Both the position numbers and the translations under genes were made by a program. Shown in pieces: positions 9,540 through 19,926 of a stretch of 64,000 nucleotides of DNA; positions within the stretch are counted from its first letter, which is position 1, and every line of letters starts with the position of its first letter. The notes below the pieces were generated by a model that made no database searches, was not told where the DNA came from, and saw only the letters and a program-made list of their open reading frames with translations. The DNA lies in assembly GCA_022575985.1 (NCBI GenBank), contig JAKSXM010000107.1, forward strand, positions 5,456,001 through 5,520,000, read 5' to 3'. Source of the DNA: Anagrus nilaparvatae (taxonomy: Eukaryota > Arthropoda > Insecta > Hymenoptera > Mymaridae).

Positions 9540-10680
9540 CCTTCACGACAAACTTTAGAATTAACTCATGAAAAAAGAGAATAAATTTCAAAATTTATAT
9601 TCTCAATTGAATGATGAATTTGCATCACTCTTAAGAAAACTCATTGCAGCATGCCCAGCGGTTCCAAACGGTTTGTTGTATACCAACAGGGCAGTATTTT
9701 TTAGGATTTCAGCATTAGATAAGTATGGTCAAAATTACCAAGGTATTATAAATATCCCAAAAGATCTAAATGAAGACTGGAACTAGTGGCAATTAAATTT
9801 ACCAGTGACTAAGATGTTTACTGGCACCTTGTTTTTCCATTGCACCACTCACACCGATGCCTCCAAGACTGGATGAGGTGGCTTCGACGGTAACAACCGT
9901 GTATGGGGACATTGGTCAGATAGAAGAGTGGACAATATAACTGCAATGGCCTATATCAACAAGTAGGGTAGTGTCCTAATTCCTGGTCTTAATGATCTAA
10001 GCAAAAAAATATGGCATTTGGCTGAAAAGCATCGCATTCAATTGTTAGCCTCGTACATAAAGTCTGCAGACAATAGAATGGTCTATTTCCAATGAGGCGT
10101 TTAAACTAATAAAGGGTAGATTCGGACAACCTAACATATATCTGTTTGCCTCTTTTGACAATGTTAAGTGCAGGGCGTAAGTATGTCGTTTTCCAGAGGA
10201 AGAGACTGTAGAATGTAGATACTGACGTCTTCACTGTTCCTTGGCAAAATTATAAATTTTATGCCTTTCCACCATTCGCATCAATTCTAAAGACTTTAGC
10301 AAATATTAAGGCTAATTAGGCCTCTGTAATATAGTAGTAGTACCTGATTGGACAAATCAGCCTTGGTACTCCTTATTCCATAGTCTTCTGTCAAAACCGC
10401 CATTAAGGTTAAATTATAGTAAAAATTTATTATTTACTTCTTTTACAAGAATCAATGATCAGTAAACCCCAAGATCTCCTTGATTGTTGAGAGATTATCA
10501 GGAGGGCTCTTCTAAAAAGAGGGTTATCTGCTGAGGCTATAGACACAATGTTACCCTCGTATGCTCCTGCAAAATAATATACTCCATCAATAAGAGCTTG
10601 CTTTGATTTCCGCCAAGATAAAAATCTGGACTGACTCTCACACCAACAAAGACAAACCTGCAAGGGTTTTTAGCCAAGCG
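9540..10680 (+). pseudogene. DIRS-type retrotransposon relic (RT end, RNase H, start of tyrosine recombinase)
   Basis: Reading across several stops and frame changes gives a collinear series typical of DIRS elements. First comes the end of the RT connection (LLRKLIAACPAVPNG, an INIPKDLNEDW block, 9568-9786). Then an RNase H-like part with HTDASKTG, GHWSD, ITAMAYINK and LSKKIWHLAEKHRIQ (9830-10090). Then LFASFDN and a VPWQNYKFYAFPPFASI block (10135-10310). Last come REIIRRALLKRGLSAEAID and PSYAPAK (10480-10580), which resemble the start of the tyrosine-recombinase ORF. At least six stops interrupt it, so it is dead. No inverted or split direct repeats were recognised at its ends. Confidence 0.65.
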
Positions 10681-10689
10681 TAGACCAGG

Positions 10690-11340
10690 CGCGCACACAC
10701 GCTATAGGCTACTTAGGCTGTAGCCTCCCCTTTCAAGGCATCTTTTTCACAAATATTTTAAATTCTTTTTCACAAATATTTTAATTTTTTTCATATATTT
10801 TAAAAAATTCCATAATTTTATTTTAATAGTCACGTGTTTTTATTCAAAAATCAGTTTAAAATATTTTCTCAGGGCCATAGATTTATGTATATATTTATTA
10901 TTTTAAAAGTATTTATGAAATTAAAAAAAAGATATTTAACATGCATCATAAAAAATTTTTTTTTATAATAGAATATATTTTTGAAGTATTTATAACATGA
11001 TTGAAAAATAAATTTTTTTTCAAAGTATAATTATATTTTAATGAATTTTAATTTTATTATATCCATCTGTACCGGATGTTTACAAAGAATGTTTTTTTAT
11101 AAGTACTTGTCCCCAGAAATGGATTTTTATACAGAAAAGTAATAAAATCAAACTTGAAATGGACCAGAAGAAAAGGATGTAATATTATTTTTATTACTTA
11201 TAAGAATTAAAAAAAAATACCGCGTACAAGAGGTTTTTAATACTTTAAGTTAGTTTTCTATAATTCGTGGTCTCAGAAGCATCTTGTTTATTTAAAAAAG
11301 TAAAGATTTATAGTGAATAATTGGTGAAACTTTTAAAGTG
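10690..11340. other. AT-rich intergenic stretch
   Basis: Very AT-rich with long A and T runs. I see no coding frame, tandem repeat or paired element ends. Confidence 0.5.
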
Positions 11341-11358
11341 AAATTTTACGTTGCTACT

Positions 11359-11440
11359 ATGTCAGGTGTAAAACGAAAGGGAAATAAAATTATAACCGAT
11401 TTTTTTTCTGTAATAAAAATGCAAAAAATGGAGTGTTTGC
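11359..11440 (+). pseudogene. Possible first codons of a ZMYM1/hAT-like gene
   Basis: An ATG in a plausible context opens MSGVKRKGNKIITDFFS, which resembles the N-terminus of hAT-derived ZMYM1-like proteins (KRK...ITxFF). Similarity stops after about 20 codons, where GC-rich foreign sequence begins near 11405. If right, an element landed just after the start of the gene. Evidence is one short motif only. Confidence 0.25.
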
Positions 11441-11871
11441 GGGACTTAAAGACCCGCAAATTTCCATGACCGCCCAGTTGCACAAAGTGTACAACTGGGA
11501 AACCACCGGCGAACGCGGTCGCCGGCTACGCCCCAGATTCTTACTGGATAAACACACTATAAACCCCCCTGCGCTTGTTTGCCCCAAACCGGAACTCCCT
11601 TTTCAGGTATAACTTCAGTTTGGGACGCGCAGCCTAGGCAACTGGCCGCTGCCTTCCCCCAGCCTAGTGACAGGAGAGCTATCTACGATAGAAAGCCCTC
11701 CTCCTTTTTCTTCAACAAGGTGGCCCTTACGTACTCTGCTACTTTGTTCCAATTTTCAGAACTCCGTAGCATTTCCGGGACCACCGTCTCTGGCCTCCAA
11801 ATCGGGAAGGGCGGGCGCCCTTCCACGTAGCGCACACATCCGAAGAAAGTATCCTACTGTATCCTTCTACC
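11405..11871. mobile_element. GC-rich segment ending at (TTA)n, probable retroelement 3' piece
   Basis: This segment is much richer in G and C than anything around it, contains a small hairpin (GCGGGACTTAAAGACCCGC, 11438-11456), and ends exactly at a pure TTA tract. A simple-repeat tail is common for several non-LTR clades and the SINEs they mobilise, so a 3' end of such an element is the likeliest reading. No protein motif was recognised in any frame. Confidence 0.4.

Positions 11872-11944
<73 letters not shown>
11872..11944 (+). repeat. (TTA)n microsatellite
   Basis: A pure TTA tract of 73 bases (about 24 units) with no interruption. It forms the boundary between the GC-rich segment and the R1-type coding sequence. 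In frame it encodes a poly-isoleucine run, which explains the odd long ORF that spans it. Confidence 0.98.
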
Positions 11945-11945
<1 letters not shown>

Positions 11946-13646
11946 GTACCAAATTATTTGATGCGGGTAATGAAGAGTTACCTAAGTGACAGAGTACTAT
12001 TGTACGAGACTCTTCAAGGGAAGAGAAGTAGGAAAGTGACAGCTGGTGCAGCTCAGGGCTCCATATTGGGACCTGACCTATGGAACATCTCTTATGATGG
12101 TATCCTGAGGATGGAGTTAGCGGATGGCTGCTTTATGATAGGCTATGCGGATGATATTGCCCTCGTGATCATAGCAAGGAACGTGCAACAAGCACAGGAT
12201 AGCTTGAGCGTCTGCATGTTAAAGACAAACGCATGGATGGAAGAGCACGGATTAAGTCTGGCAGTCGCTAAGACCGAGATCGTGATGTTCACGGGGAAGC
12301 AAATCAATACCGTTATTCCAATACTGGTTGACGAGGATACCATTATAGAGACGAAAAGGTTCGCCAAATATCTTGGAATAGTTTTGGATACGAAGCGGAC
12401 CTATTTCGAACATATTTCTCAAAGGGTCAAGAAGGCAGGTACCACGACGCTAGCCCTGAGCAGGCTGATGTCGAACATGAATGGACCAAAGTCCAGCAGG
12501 AGAAAGCTGCTAATGTCCGTAACTCACTCCATCCTATTGTACGGAGCGGAGATTTGGAGTGAGGCACTGGATAAGGATATATATTCGAAAGGTATGATAA
12601 GAGTGCAGAGGCAGGGTGCTCTGAGGGTTTCTTGCGCATACAGGACTGTCTCGGAAGCGGCAGTTCTTGTCATCGCAGGAATTATTCCTATTCAGCTACT
12701 TGCCAAAGAGCGTAAACTTATTTATGATAGAAAAAATGAAGGCGACGTCGACCGTATCAGAGCGGAAGTTAGGAGGGATGTGATGCTGGAGTGGCAGACG
12801 CTCTGGAGGGATGGCACAGACAGCGCATGGACCAGGCGCCTCATAAAAGAGGTCGCGCCCTGGACTCAGAGAGGGCACGGAGAGGTAAACTACTTCTTGA
12901 CACAGTTCCTCAGTGGCCATGGGCTTTTCCAATCTTATCTCTTTAGGATGGGAAAGGTCGTGAGCCCTGAATGTGTATTCTGTCCCGACAAACGAGATGA
13001 CGCGCGTCACACGTTTTTCGAGTGTGACCGCTGGATAACTAAAAGGAGAGCGCTGGAAGCAGAGGTTGAAGAAGTCACACCCGATAACATAGTCGGAAAA
13101 ATGCTCCAGAACGAGGAATCATGGAGCGTCGTGGCAAGGTACGTGGAAGAGATTTTGCGTACAAAAAAGTTATTGACGACACCCTAACTAGGAGCCGCGT
13201 GTAGGAGCAGTCAAATTAGACGGTTCTTGCACAGGGCACCAATGGGGGGATAATGGAGGACGTACAAGGATATTAATTTATTTATTTATTTATATATTTA
13301 TATATTTATTAATTTATAAACCTATGTATATATCTATTTGACGACATGGCGAAATAACAATAAGGAGAAATAAGGAACCTCCAGGATGAGAGGACAAAAG
13401 AAAGAAAGGATTTTCATTAAAGAGGATACATGGCCTAAGTCAACCCGATGTAATGTGATAAACGGTTCCGGGTGTGACTTATATAAGGCAGAGAATGGGG
13501 GGTGAGTTTTGTCGGTATGCTTTGGGCAAGGCATCTGTCTTTTGCAGAGTGCCTTGCCCCTTGGAGTCCGACACTGTTCAGATACCGGTTCTGTTCGGGC
13601 GTAAGTGCCTTCTCACCCCCCTGCCCCGAGTGCAAAAAAAAAAAAT
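11946..13646 (+). mobile_element. 5'-truncated R1-clade non-LTR retrotransposon
   Basis: An uninterrupted frame of 413 codons (stop at 13185-13187) gives the second half of an R1-type ORF2. It has SYLSDRVLLYET, QGSILGPDLWNISYDG, the catalytic YADD box (codons at 12144-12155), LSLAVAKTEIVMF, and KYLGIVLDTKR. It ends with a C-terminal CX2C...HX4C zinc knuckle around 12972-13023 (CVFC...HTFFEC). Everything upstream of the RT palm is missing. A 3' untranslated part of about 450 bases, including a TATT-rich tract (13270-13310) and a GC-rich terminal block, ends in a run of twelve A at 13634-13645. Loss of the endonuclease and half the RT makes it non-autonomous, but the remaining frame is undamaged, so the insertion is fairly young. 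Confidence 0.85.
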
Positions 13647-13656
13647 CATTATTAGC

Positions 13657-14118
13657 CTACCTCAGCGCAACTTTCTGTGTGCGCGCCTGGTAGACAGATG
13701 GCTGACTCACATAGTACTTTAAGGACTCACAGATCAGCAGTCTCAATGCTTTCAAATGACAGGTTGGAAAAAACCGAGATGTTTCTATGTTCATAAAGGG
13801 TATATATGGGTCCTTTTCATTCCAAAGCATTATTGGTCTGATAACGACTTTATATAAAATTATTTTGTTTTTAGTGCTTAATGAACTTTTTCTGTTCATA
13901 AGATTATGCGAGCCTGATATTGCTACATATGATTTTGAACGCGTTTGTTTGATGTGCTCTAAAAAGCTTAATTTCGAATCTAAATGAACGCCTATATATT
14001 TAACAATTTTCTTTATGTCTAATTCTAGATCGTTTATAGTTCTGTTCTTTTTTTCCCTGTAGCAAAATTGGGGTAAAACTAAACAGAACGCTCGTTCTTT
14101 TTCATAGCGGAAATTCAA
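13657..14118 (-). pseudogene. Jockey-type RT C-terminal fragment, antisense
   Basis: The minus strand has a 153-codon open frame. Its block KYIGVHLDSKLSFLEHIK followed by LSTKNKIILYKVVIRPIMLW is the post-catalytic region of jockey-clade reverse transcriptases (…KYLGVHLDxxLxWxxHI…NKLLLYKxVIRPIL…). After that the similarity weakens, and the last residues read into the junction with the R1 poly(A). The catalytic core upstream is absent; the region beyond 14118 is AT-rich noise. Confidence 0.7.
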
Positions 14119-14349
14119 AAAGGAAAACGTTTTTTTGGGATAAAATTTTTTTACTAAAAATTAAATGTTAAAGCAAGTTTAATTTAGCTTTTTATCGATA
14201 GCAGTAAATAATCTATTATTTAAAATAAAAAAAAATAATAAAAATTTAAATGAATTACAATCTAACCTAAAAAATGTTTAAAATGAGCGCGCATTTTTTT
14301 CTCTGTTTAACTCCAGTTCTACTTTTTCGGGATAAAAAGAACAGACCTT

Positions 14350-14357
14350 ATGACAAC
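14350..14357 (+). repeat. Target-site duplication ATGACAAC (left)
   Basis: Eight bases identical to 17218-17225, flanking the inverted-repeat ends TAGTACTTCAC and GTGAAGCACTA. Confidence 0.9.
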
Positions 14358-15065
14358 TAGTACTTCACCCGAGACGAAAGAGACGAGATTTGCCCTGATC
14401 TCGTCTCGATCTCGAAAAATCTCATTTTTTGAAAGTCTCGTCTCGAAAAAGTCTCGAAATTTTGCCTTACAAAGATAAAAAAAATTCCAATTTTTTTTTA
14501 TTATACTTGATAATAATGATCTATTTTCTACCTTCAGGCGATTATTTTTTTTACTTATAATGAAAAACCATGAGTTGATTATGGGAAAATATACATAGTA
14601 ATTTAATTGCATTTGCCGTCAAATCTTATTTTTCCTTTTGTTTAATAGTGAGATATAAACGCACTATTAAACTATATAATCAACTTTTTTTTAAACTTTT
14701 CATAGTTTTCTCAATTTTAGAATTAATGCGATAAAAATAAGGCTAAATTTTTTTTATTTTTTGTTCAAATTTTGTAATCTAAATTACAATATCAAAATTT
14801 GATTGAAAGCTATGTGAACTAGAAATTATTTTCAGTAATAATAAAATTCAAATTACCTATATTTCAATTTCTTGTGTATGTAAAAATAAAATTGTTAAAA
14901 ATAGAATTTTTTTTTTTTGATTTTATAATTTTGACTTATTGATTAAAATTTTAAATGGATTTAGCAACTCTAGGTATACAATTGATGTTTAATTTTTGTA
15001 TAATAGATTATTTCGGTAATAAAAAAAGAGCTTTTTTCGAATTATTAAAAATATAGAATCATAAA

Positions 15066-16283
15066 TCGGTAGTTCTTAGCTATTTTTACCCAAGTCTGAG
15101 GTCGATGTCTTGGATTTAAAAAATACCAATTGTACTGTGTTTGGTATGTAAAAATATGGTTACTGGCCAATTTTTAAGGCTCTAGGTGGCTTGGTTGCGA
15201 TATGGCAGCTGTTTTTCCAATTTTGATTTTTTTCGAATTCTCAGCCACCCGTTTGCTTTTTATTTTCTGGACGCCCTAAATAAGCCTAAAAAATATTTTC
15301 TTTATAAAGGTAGGTAGTAAAAATTCCCGCCCAATCCGAATCTGGCCATATTTTTTCGGAAAAACCTCAGGAAAAGCCGAAAAATTGGTTAAACGAAAGG
15401 AAACTGGAAAATACAAATTTCTCAAAAAATGAATAATCTGACTTGATTTTCGGATTCCTCGGGAAATTTTACATTGAAAACCCTCCTGGGTAAAATTTTA
15501 GAGGCCTATTTGACGCTGTAAAAAAAAGAAAAACAAAGTAACCTGCTAAAATCAAAAAAATAAACAAAATAAAAAAATAACAAAATTTAATTATCTTTAA
15601 TTATGTTTGATTTTAGCAGGTTACTTTGTTTTTCTTTTTTTTACAGCGTCAAATAGGCCTCTAAAATTTTACCCAGGAGGGTTTTCAATGTAAAATTTCC
15701 CGAGGAATCCGAAAATCAAGTCAGATTATTCATTTTCTATCAGGAAAAGCGAGAAAATTGGAAAATTCAGAAAATGAACAATTTTCAAAATCATTTTTTT
15801 GAGCCTAAAATTGATTTTTAAGTGCTTAAAAGGCAAATGTGTCAAAAAAAAAGTTTACCAGCATGAAAAGTATGGGAAAACATATGTAAAAAAAATTTAA
15901 AAAAGAAAAAAAAGTGACGGTTTTTGAGAAATTTGTATTTTCCAGTTTCCTTTCGTTTAACCAATTTTTCGGCTTTTCCTGAGGTTTTTCCGAAAAAATA
16001 TGGCCAGATTCGGATTGGGCGGGAATTTTTACTACCTACCTTTATAAAGAAAATATTTTTTAGGCTTATTTAGGGCGTCCAGAAAATAAAAAGCAAACGG
16101 GTGGCTGAGAATTCGAAAAAAATCAAAATTGGAAAAACAGCTGCCATATCGCAACCAAGCCACCTAGAGCCTTAAAAATTGGCCAGTAACCATATTTTTA
16201 CATACCAAACACAGTACAATTGGTATTTTTTAAATCCAAGACATCGACCTCAGACATGGGTAAAAATTGCTAAGAACTACCGA
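15066..16283. repeat. Large nested foldback (hairpin) element
   Basis: The arms 15066-15560 and 15605-16283 are nearly exact inverted copies (ends TCGGTAGTTCTTAGC and GCTAAGAACTACCGA). The loop is only about 45 bases. The right arm has about 185 bases (15736-15920) with no counterpart in the left, an insertion there or a deletion on the left. Transcription through it would give a hairpin of roughly 490 bp. Confidence 0.9.
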
Positions 16284-16394
16284 AATACCTTTATAAAAAT
16301 TAAGTGATAATACGACCTTGTTGGACCAAGAGCAATAAATAATACAAATTATTTTTTAATACAAAATATTTAAAATATATTATTTATGTAGTTA

Positions 16395-16570
16395 TTTATA
16401 GTCGAAGCGCCACCAATTTATTTCGTAACCCACTTTTTTTTTTAGGTCCGTGGATAAAAATAGGTGGATTATATGTTTCTCGACCTGCTAAATCCGAATC
16501 CGGGGTCTTTTTTGACCTAAAAGTGGTAGATTAATTGTTATTAACAATTTGTTGCAAAATTAGCCCAAAA
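16395..16570 (+). repeat. Degenerate half copy of the 19223-19926 MITE family
   Basis: The order GGTCCGTGGATAAAAATAGGTGG, then TTCTCGACCTGCTAAATCCG, then CCGGGGTC, then TTGTTATTAACAA matches the half-unit of the palindromic MITEs at 19223-19926 with many changes. Only one half is present. Confidence 0.5.
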
Positions 16571-17225
16571 TTAAGCAAAATCGAGTTGTAAATGTTAACA
16601 AGCTTCAAAAATTTGTGAGTTAAGCAAAACTTTCTCATATAATTTAACTTACGGTACATAAATTTTTAATATTTAACACTTTAAATTAATTATTTAAAAA
16701 ATTTTAAATTTTTTAAACAATTTGTAAATGTAAATAATTACTTTTATGAATCAAAACTGAGTCCGACACTAAGTTGCATGTATTTTTTCATGCCCTGAAT
16801 ACGAATTTAAAGCTTAATTACAATATTATACTACTATTGGACTTATTTTACAACATAAGTCACAAAACTTATTTCTTCTTGTAAATTAAAAATAAAATCA
16901 GTCCCAAAAAAATGACTTTATTTAAATTTTTTTATATTTTTTAGTTTTTTTTTTTGTAGGAAGCTACAGGGTTATAAAAATATGATATAATAATAATATT
17001 AATTTAAATTTTATTTAGTTTTACATGTATTTAAAATTTTATAGTTTTCAATTAATTTTATTAAAGCTATGTCCTACATTTGTAATTCTGAAAAAAAAAA
17101 AAATTCGAGACTTTAAGATTTCTTCTCGAGACTTTTTTGAGTCTCGGTACCGCCTCGCAATTTTTATTTCCAGACCAAGACGAGACCCAAAATATCTCGG
17201 TCTCGCGTGAAGCACTAATGACAAC

Positions 17226-17910
17226 TTTTTCTATGTGATTTCTTTTTTATATTTTTTACTAATATTTGAAAAAATAATAATAACGATATTATAATAACCT
17301 CTGTTTTGTTTTCATTGATTTTAATTTTCCCTTGATCAAAGTACTGTTTTATTACATTATAATGATCAACAACAATTCAAATGTGAGTTATAAATCGAAA
17401 AGATTTATGTTATTGGACCAACGAAATTTTTATTACAAATTCATTTATTTTTTCTAGAAAGATGTTCGGTATCAAATACTAACTATAATACTTACGGTCT
17501 GAAATACTTCGATTCCTTTGTGACAAAAAAAAAGCATTTTTCTCGTAAAAATTAAAAAATCTATAAATTATTGAGATAATTATATTTTGATTGATTTTTT
17601 ATTTCACATTCGTTAATAAATGATTATTGAAAATTCAAATAATCGTAAATTAAATGTCGTTAATAATTTCTACGATGATGGAATCTATCTTAACAATAGT
17701 ATTTTTTATTGTAACAAACTTTTCTTTCCTTTTTTTTTTGTTTTTAATGATAGATCTGATATTCACGTAATAGAATTATTTGTTTAAATATATTGTTCAT
17801 TCAATTTTTGTATGGAATATTATTATTTTAAATTTAAGAAGAATACATTTTTTAGTATAAAATTGAGTAAAAAATTTAAGTTAGTAATCTCGGCCTTTCT
17901 ACGAGGTCCG
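17226..17910. other. AT-rich region upstream of H1
   Basis: No gene or clear repeat. Long A/T runs only. A short GC-richer piece at 17890-17915 leads into the H1 promoter. Confidence 0.5.
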
Positions 17911-17919
17911 CGCTCATAC

Positions 17920-17946
17920 TATATATAAAATGACGACAGTGTGTTT
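17920..17946 (+). promoter_or_regulatory. H1 promoter: TATA box and H1-box-like motif
   Basis: A TATA-like TATATATAAA lies at 17920-17929, 62 bases before the H1 start codon. TGTGTTT at 17940-17946 is the reverse complement of the H1-specific AAACACA box, but here it lies downstream of the TATA element, so its role is doubtful. H1 promoters in Drosophila lack a TATA box, which makes this one worth noting. Confidence 0.5.
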
Positions 17947-17990
17947 CGAAAATTTTTTTTTAATATTCATCGATAACTCTATTGATCAAC

Positions 17991-18605
17991 ATGGCAGATA
18001 CAGCAGCAGCACCAGCCGTACCGGCATCAGTATCCCCGAAGAAGGCGAAGAAACCAGCAGCAAAAAAAGCTGCAAGCAAGTCAGAACATCCACCAACATC
18101 TGATATGGTCAATAAGGCCATAAGTGAATTAAAAGAAACTAAAGGATCTTCTCTACAGGCAATCAAGAAATATATCGCTGCTAACTACAAAATAGACGTT
18201 GAAAAAAATGCCATTTACATAAGGAAATATTTGGTATCTGCAGTAACCAAGGGCAAATTGGTACAGTCAAAAGGTACTGGAGCATCAGGCAGATTCAAGT
18301 TGGCTAGCAATAAAGTTGCTGAAAAGAAGCCAGTAAAGAAACCTGCAGCTAAAAAACCAGCGGCAAGTAAGAAAACAGCTGCTGTCAAGAAACCAACATC
18401 TACTAAGAAACCTGTTGCGGCAAAAAAACCAGCTGCTGAGAAAAAAGCCAAAGCAACAAAACCTGCTGCTGAGAAAAAAGTCAAAGCAACAAAACCTGCT
18501 GCACCTAAATCACCATCAAAGGCTAAGAAAACTAAAGCTCCAGCTAAGCCAAAAGCTCCAAAGCCTAAAAAAGCAGCTCCAAAAGCTAAATCAGCAAAAA
18601 AATAA
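17991..18605 (+). CDS. H1: Linker histone H1
   Basis: A protein of 204 residues with the three-part structure of H1. It has a short basic Ala/Pro/Lys N-tail (1-33), a winged-helix globular domain (about 34-108, with [27 protein letters not shown] and GASGRFKL), and a Lys/Ala/Pro-rich C-tail of about 95 residues with repeated KKPAA and AEKK units. It binds linker DNA at the nucleosome dyad and compacts chromatin. The first ATG of the frame is at 17991; the frame is open 3 codons upstream but without an ATG. It is the only H1 in the window. It is transcribed toward the H3/H4 pair and ends without a poly(A) signal but with two histone stem-loops. Confidence 0.97.
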   Translation: MADTAAAPAVPASVSPKKAKKPAAKKAASKSEHPPTSDMVNKAISELKETKGSSLQAIKKYIAANYKIDVEKNAIYIRKYLVSAVTKGKLVQSKGTGASGRFKLASNKVAEKKPVKKPAAKKPAASKKTAAVKKPTSTKKPVAAKKPAAEKKAKATKPAAEKKVKATKPAAPKSPSKAKKTKAPAKPKAPKPKKAAPKAKSAKK

Positions 18606-18624
18606 ATAGTAATCAATTTAAATC

Positions 18625-18640
18625 TGTCCTTTTTAGGACA
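18625..18640 (+). terminator. Variant histone 3' stem-loop of H1
   Basis: TGTCCTTTTTAGGACA has the same geometry as the histone stem-loop (6 bp stem, 4-base T loop) but a different stem sequence and T in place of C at the last loop base. It lies 20 bases after the H1 stop, 27 bases upstream of a canonical copy. It may be a decayed or weak SLBP site. Confidence 0.55.
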
Positions 18641-18651
18641 AAACTACAATC

Positions 18652-18667
18652 GGCCCTTTTCAGGGCC
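18652..18667 (+). terminator. Histone 3' stem-loop (H1)
   Basis: GGCCCTTTTCAGGGCC, the same 16 bases found after every histone gene here. In animals this RNA hairpin is bound by SLBP and directs U7-dependent 3' cleavage instead of polyadenylation. Confidence 0.95.
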
Positions 18668-18699
18668 ATTAACAATTTTTAAACAAATAAACAACTGTT

Positions 18700-19030
18700 G
18701 CATAATTATAAATACCTTCTAATTTAAGTATTGAGTGATATCAATTTTTAAAACATGCTGGTTTGCAAAAAACCTGTGGAGGGCAGGAGGGGTTAAAAAA
18801 TCGAAAAATTCCTAACCGTACAGAAATGTCGTTTTCAAAACAACAAAACACTTTGTATCAATTTTGGGTTCTTTTAAAAGAATTATTTATCAACGGCAAA
18901 TGATTCTTTTTTAGATTTGTGGTTTTAAGTTGTCAAAAATTAAAAAATCAACATTATCATACTTTTTTAATAAAAAATAACAAAAAATAATTGATTTCTT
19001 GAATCTGATACTTAATTTTTTAAATAAGAA
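18700..19030. other. AT-rich spacer after H1
   Basis: No gene. Only A/T runs; no paired ends recognised. Confidence 0.4.
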
Positions 19031-19039
19031 AATAAAAAA

Positions 19040-19222
19040 TACACATTTTTCTCCATGAAAGTACTAATAACATCCAGAAGTATCGTTTTTACTCGATACC
19101 TCCAATCTAATAGTTAAATTTTTGAAAATTTAAAAAAATACAAAAAACATTAAATTTTTTTCTTTTGACGTTTTAGAAATTTTTTAAATAAGAAAATAAA
19201 AAATAGGTACTTTTTATTCTTT
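19040..19222. repeat. Fragment of dispersed 'CTCGAT ladder' repeat
   Basis: Contains AGTACTAATAACATCCAGAA, ATCGTTTTTACTCGATACC and TTTTGAAAATTTAAAAAAAT in the same order as the repeated units at 49500-50080 and, inverted, 63541-63800. Confidence 0.5.
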
Positions 19223-19926
19223 ATAATACAGGCGCCAGCCATACTAATCACGCCCAAAAATTAAATTTCTTTTTCCGAGGATTAAAATAGGTGGTATTTA
19301 TGATTTTTGACCCTCTGAACACGAATCCGGGGTCCGTTTTGCGAATTTCGTGGTCAATTTTTTGTTATTAACAAATTATTGCAAAATTGGCCAATAATTT
19401 GTTAATAACCAAAAATTGACCACGAAATTTACAAAACGGACCCCGAATTCGTATTCAGCGGATCGAAAAACATAAATACCACCTATTTTTATCCTCGGAA
19501 AAAGAAATTAAATTTCTTAATTTTTTGTGCCAAGAAATAAAAAAAATGCATTTTTTTTTGTTCGTCGCAATGCCTAATTTTCTGGTATTAGTCTAGGCGC
19601 CAGCCATACTAATCACGCCCAAAAATTAAAAAATTAAATTTCTTTTTCCGAGGATAAAAATTGGTTGTACTTATGTTCTTCGACCCGCTGAACACGAATC
19701 CGGAGTCCGTTTTGCGAATTTCGTGGTCAATTTTTTGTTATCAAGAAATTATTGCAAAATTGGCCAATAATTTGTTAATAACAAAAAATTGACCACGAAT
19801 TTTGCGAAATAGACCCCGGATTCGTGTTTAGCGGGTCAAAAAACATAAATACCACCGATTTTTATCCTCGGAAAAAGAAATTTAATTTTTGGGCGTGATT
19901 AGTATGGCTGGCGCCTGTATTATATA
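19223..19926. mobile_element. Pair of palindromic MITEs sharing one set of ends
   Basis: The outer ends are exact inverted copies (CAGGCGCCAGCCATACTAAT at 19229-19248 and its complement ending at 19918). A third, direct copy of that end starts at 19595. The interior is two palindromic units, 19257-19520 and 19630-19900. Each has half-sites with GGTCCGTTTTGCGAATTTCG and its complement around a TTGTTATTAACAA centre. The first unit lacks its own right end. Between the units (19521-19594) lies sequence of the ladder repeat. No coding capacity. Confidence 0.8.

Larger units (their letters stand above)
14358..17217. mobile_element. hAT-type non-autonomous element, 2.86 kb
   Basis: The left end TAGTACTTCACCCGAGACGA and the reverse complement of the right end, TAGTGCTTCACGCGAGACCG, form terminal inverted repeats. 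They are followed on both sides by many GAGACGAGA/CTCGTCTCG subterminal motifs (14370-14460 and 17105-17205). The flanks carry an identical 8 bp duplication, ATGACAAC. TAG-type ends plus an 8 bp duplication are the hallmark of the hAT superfamily. No transposase frame remains; the interior is AT-rich and includes a nested hairpin element at 15066-16283. Confidence 0.85.

Noticed and set aside
11667..11945. N-terminal extension of the R1-type frame through poly-isoleucine
   Set aside because: The frame happens to stay open across the (TTA)n tract; the part before it is unrelated GC-rich sequence with no RT motif.
18215..18616. Open frame of 133 codons antisense to H1, Ala/Phe-rich
   Set aside because: It is the complement of the Lys/Ala/Pro-rich H1 tail; the composition explains the lack of stops.
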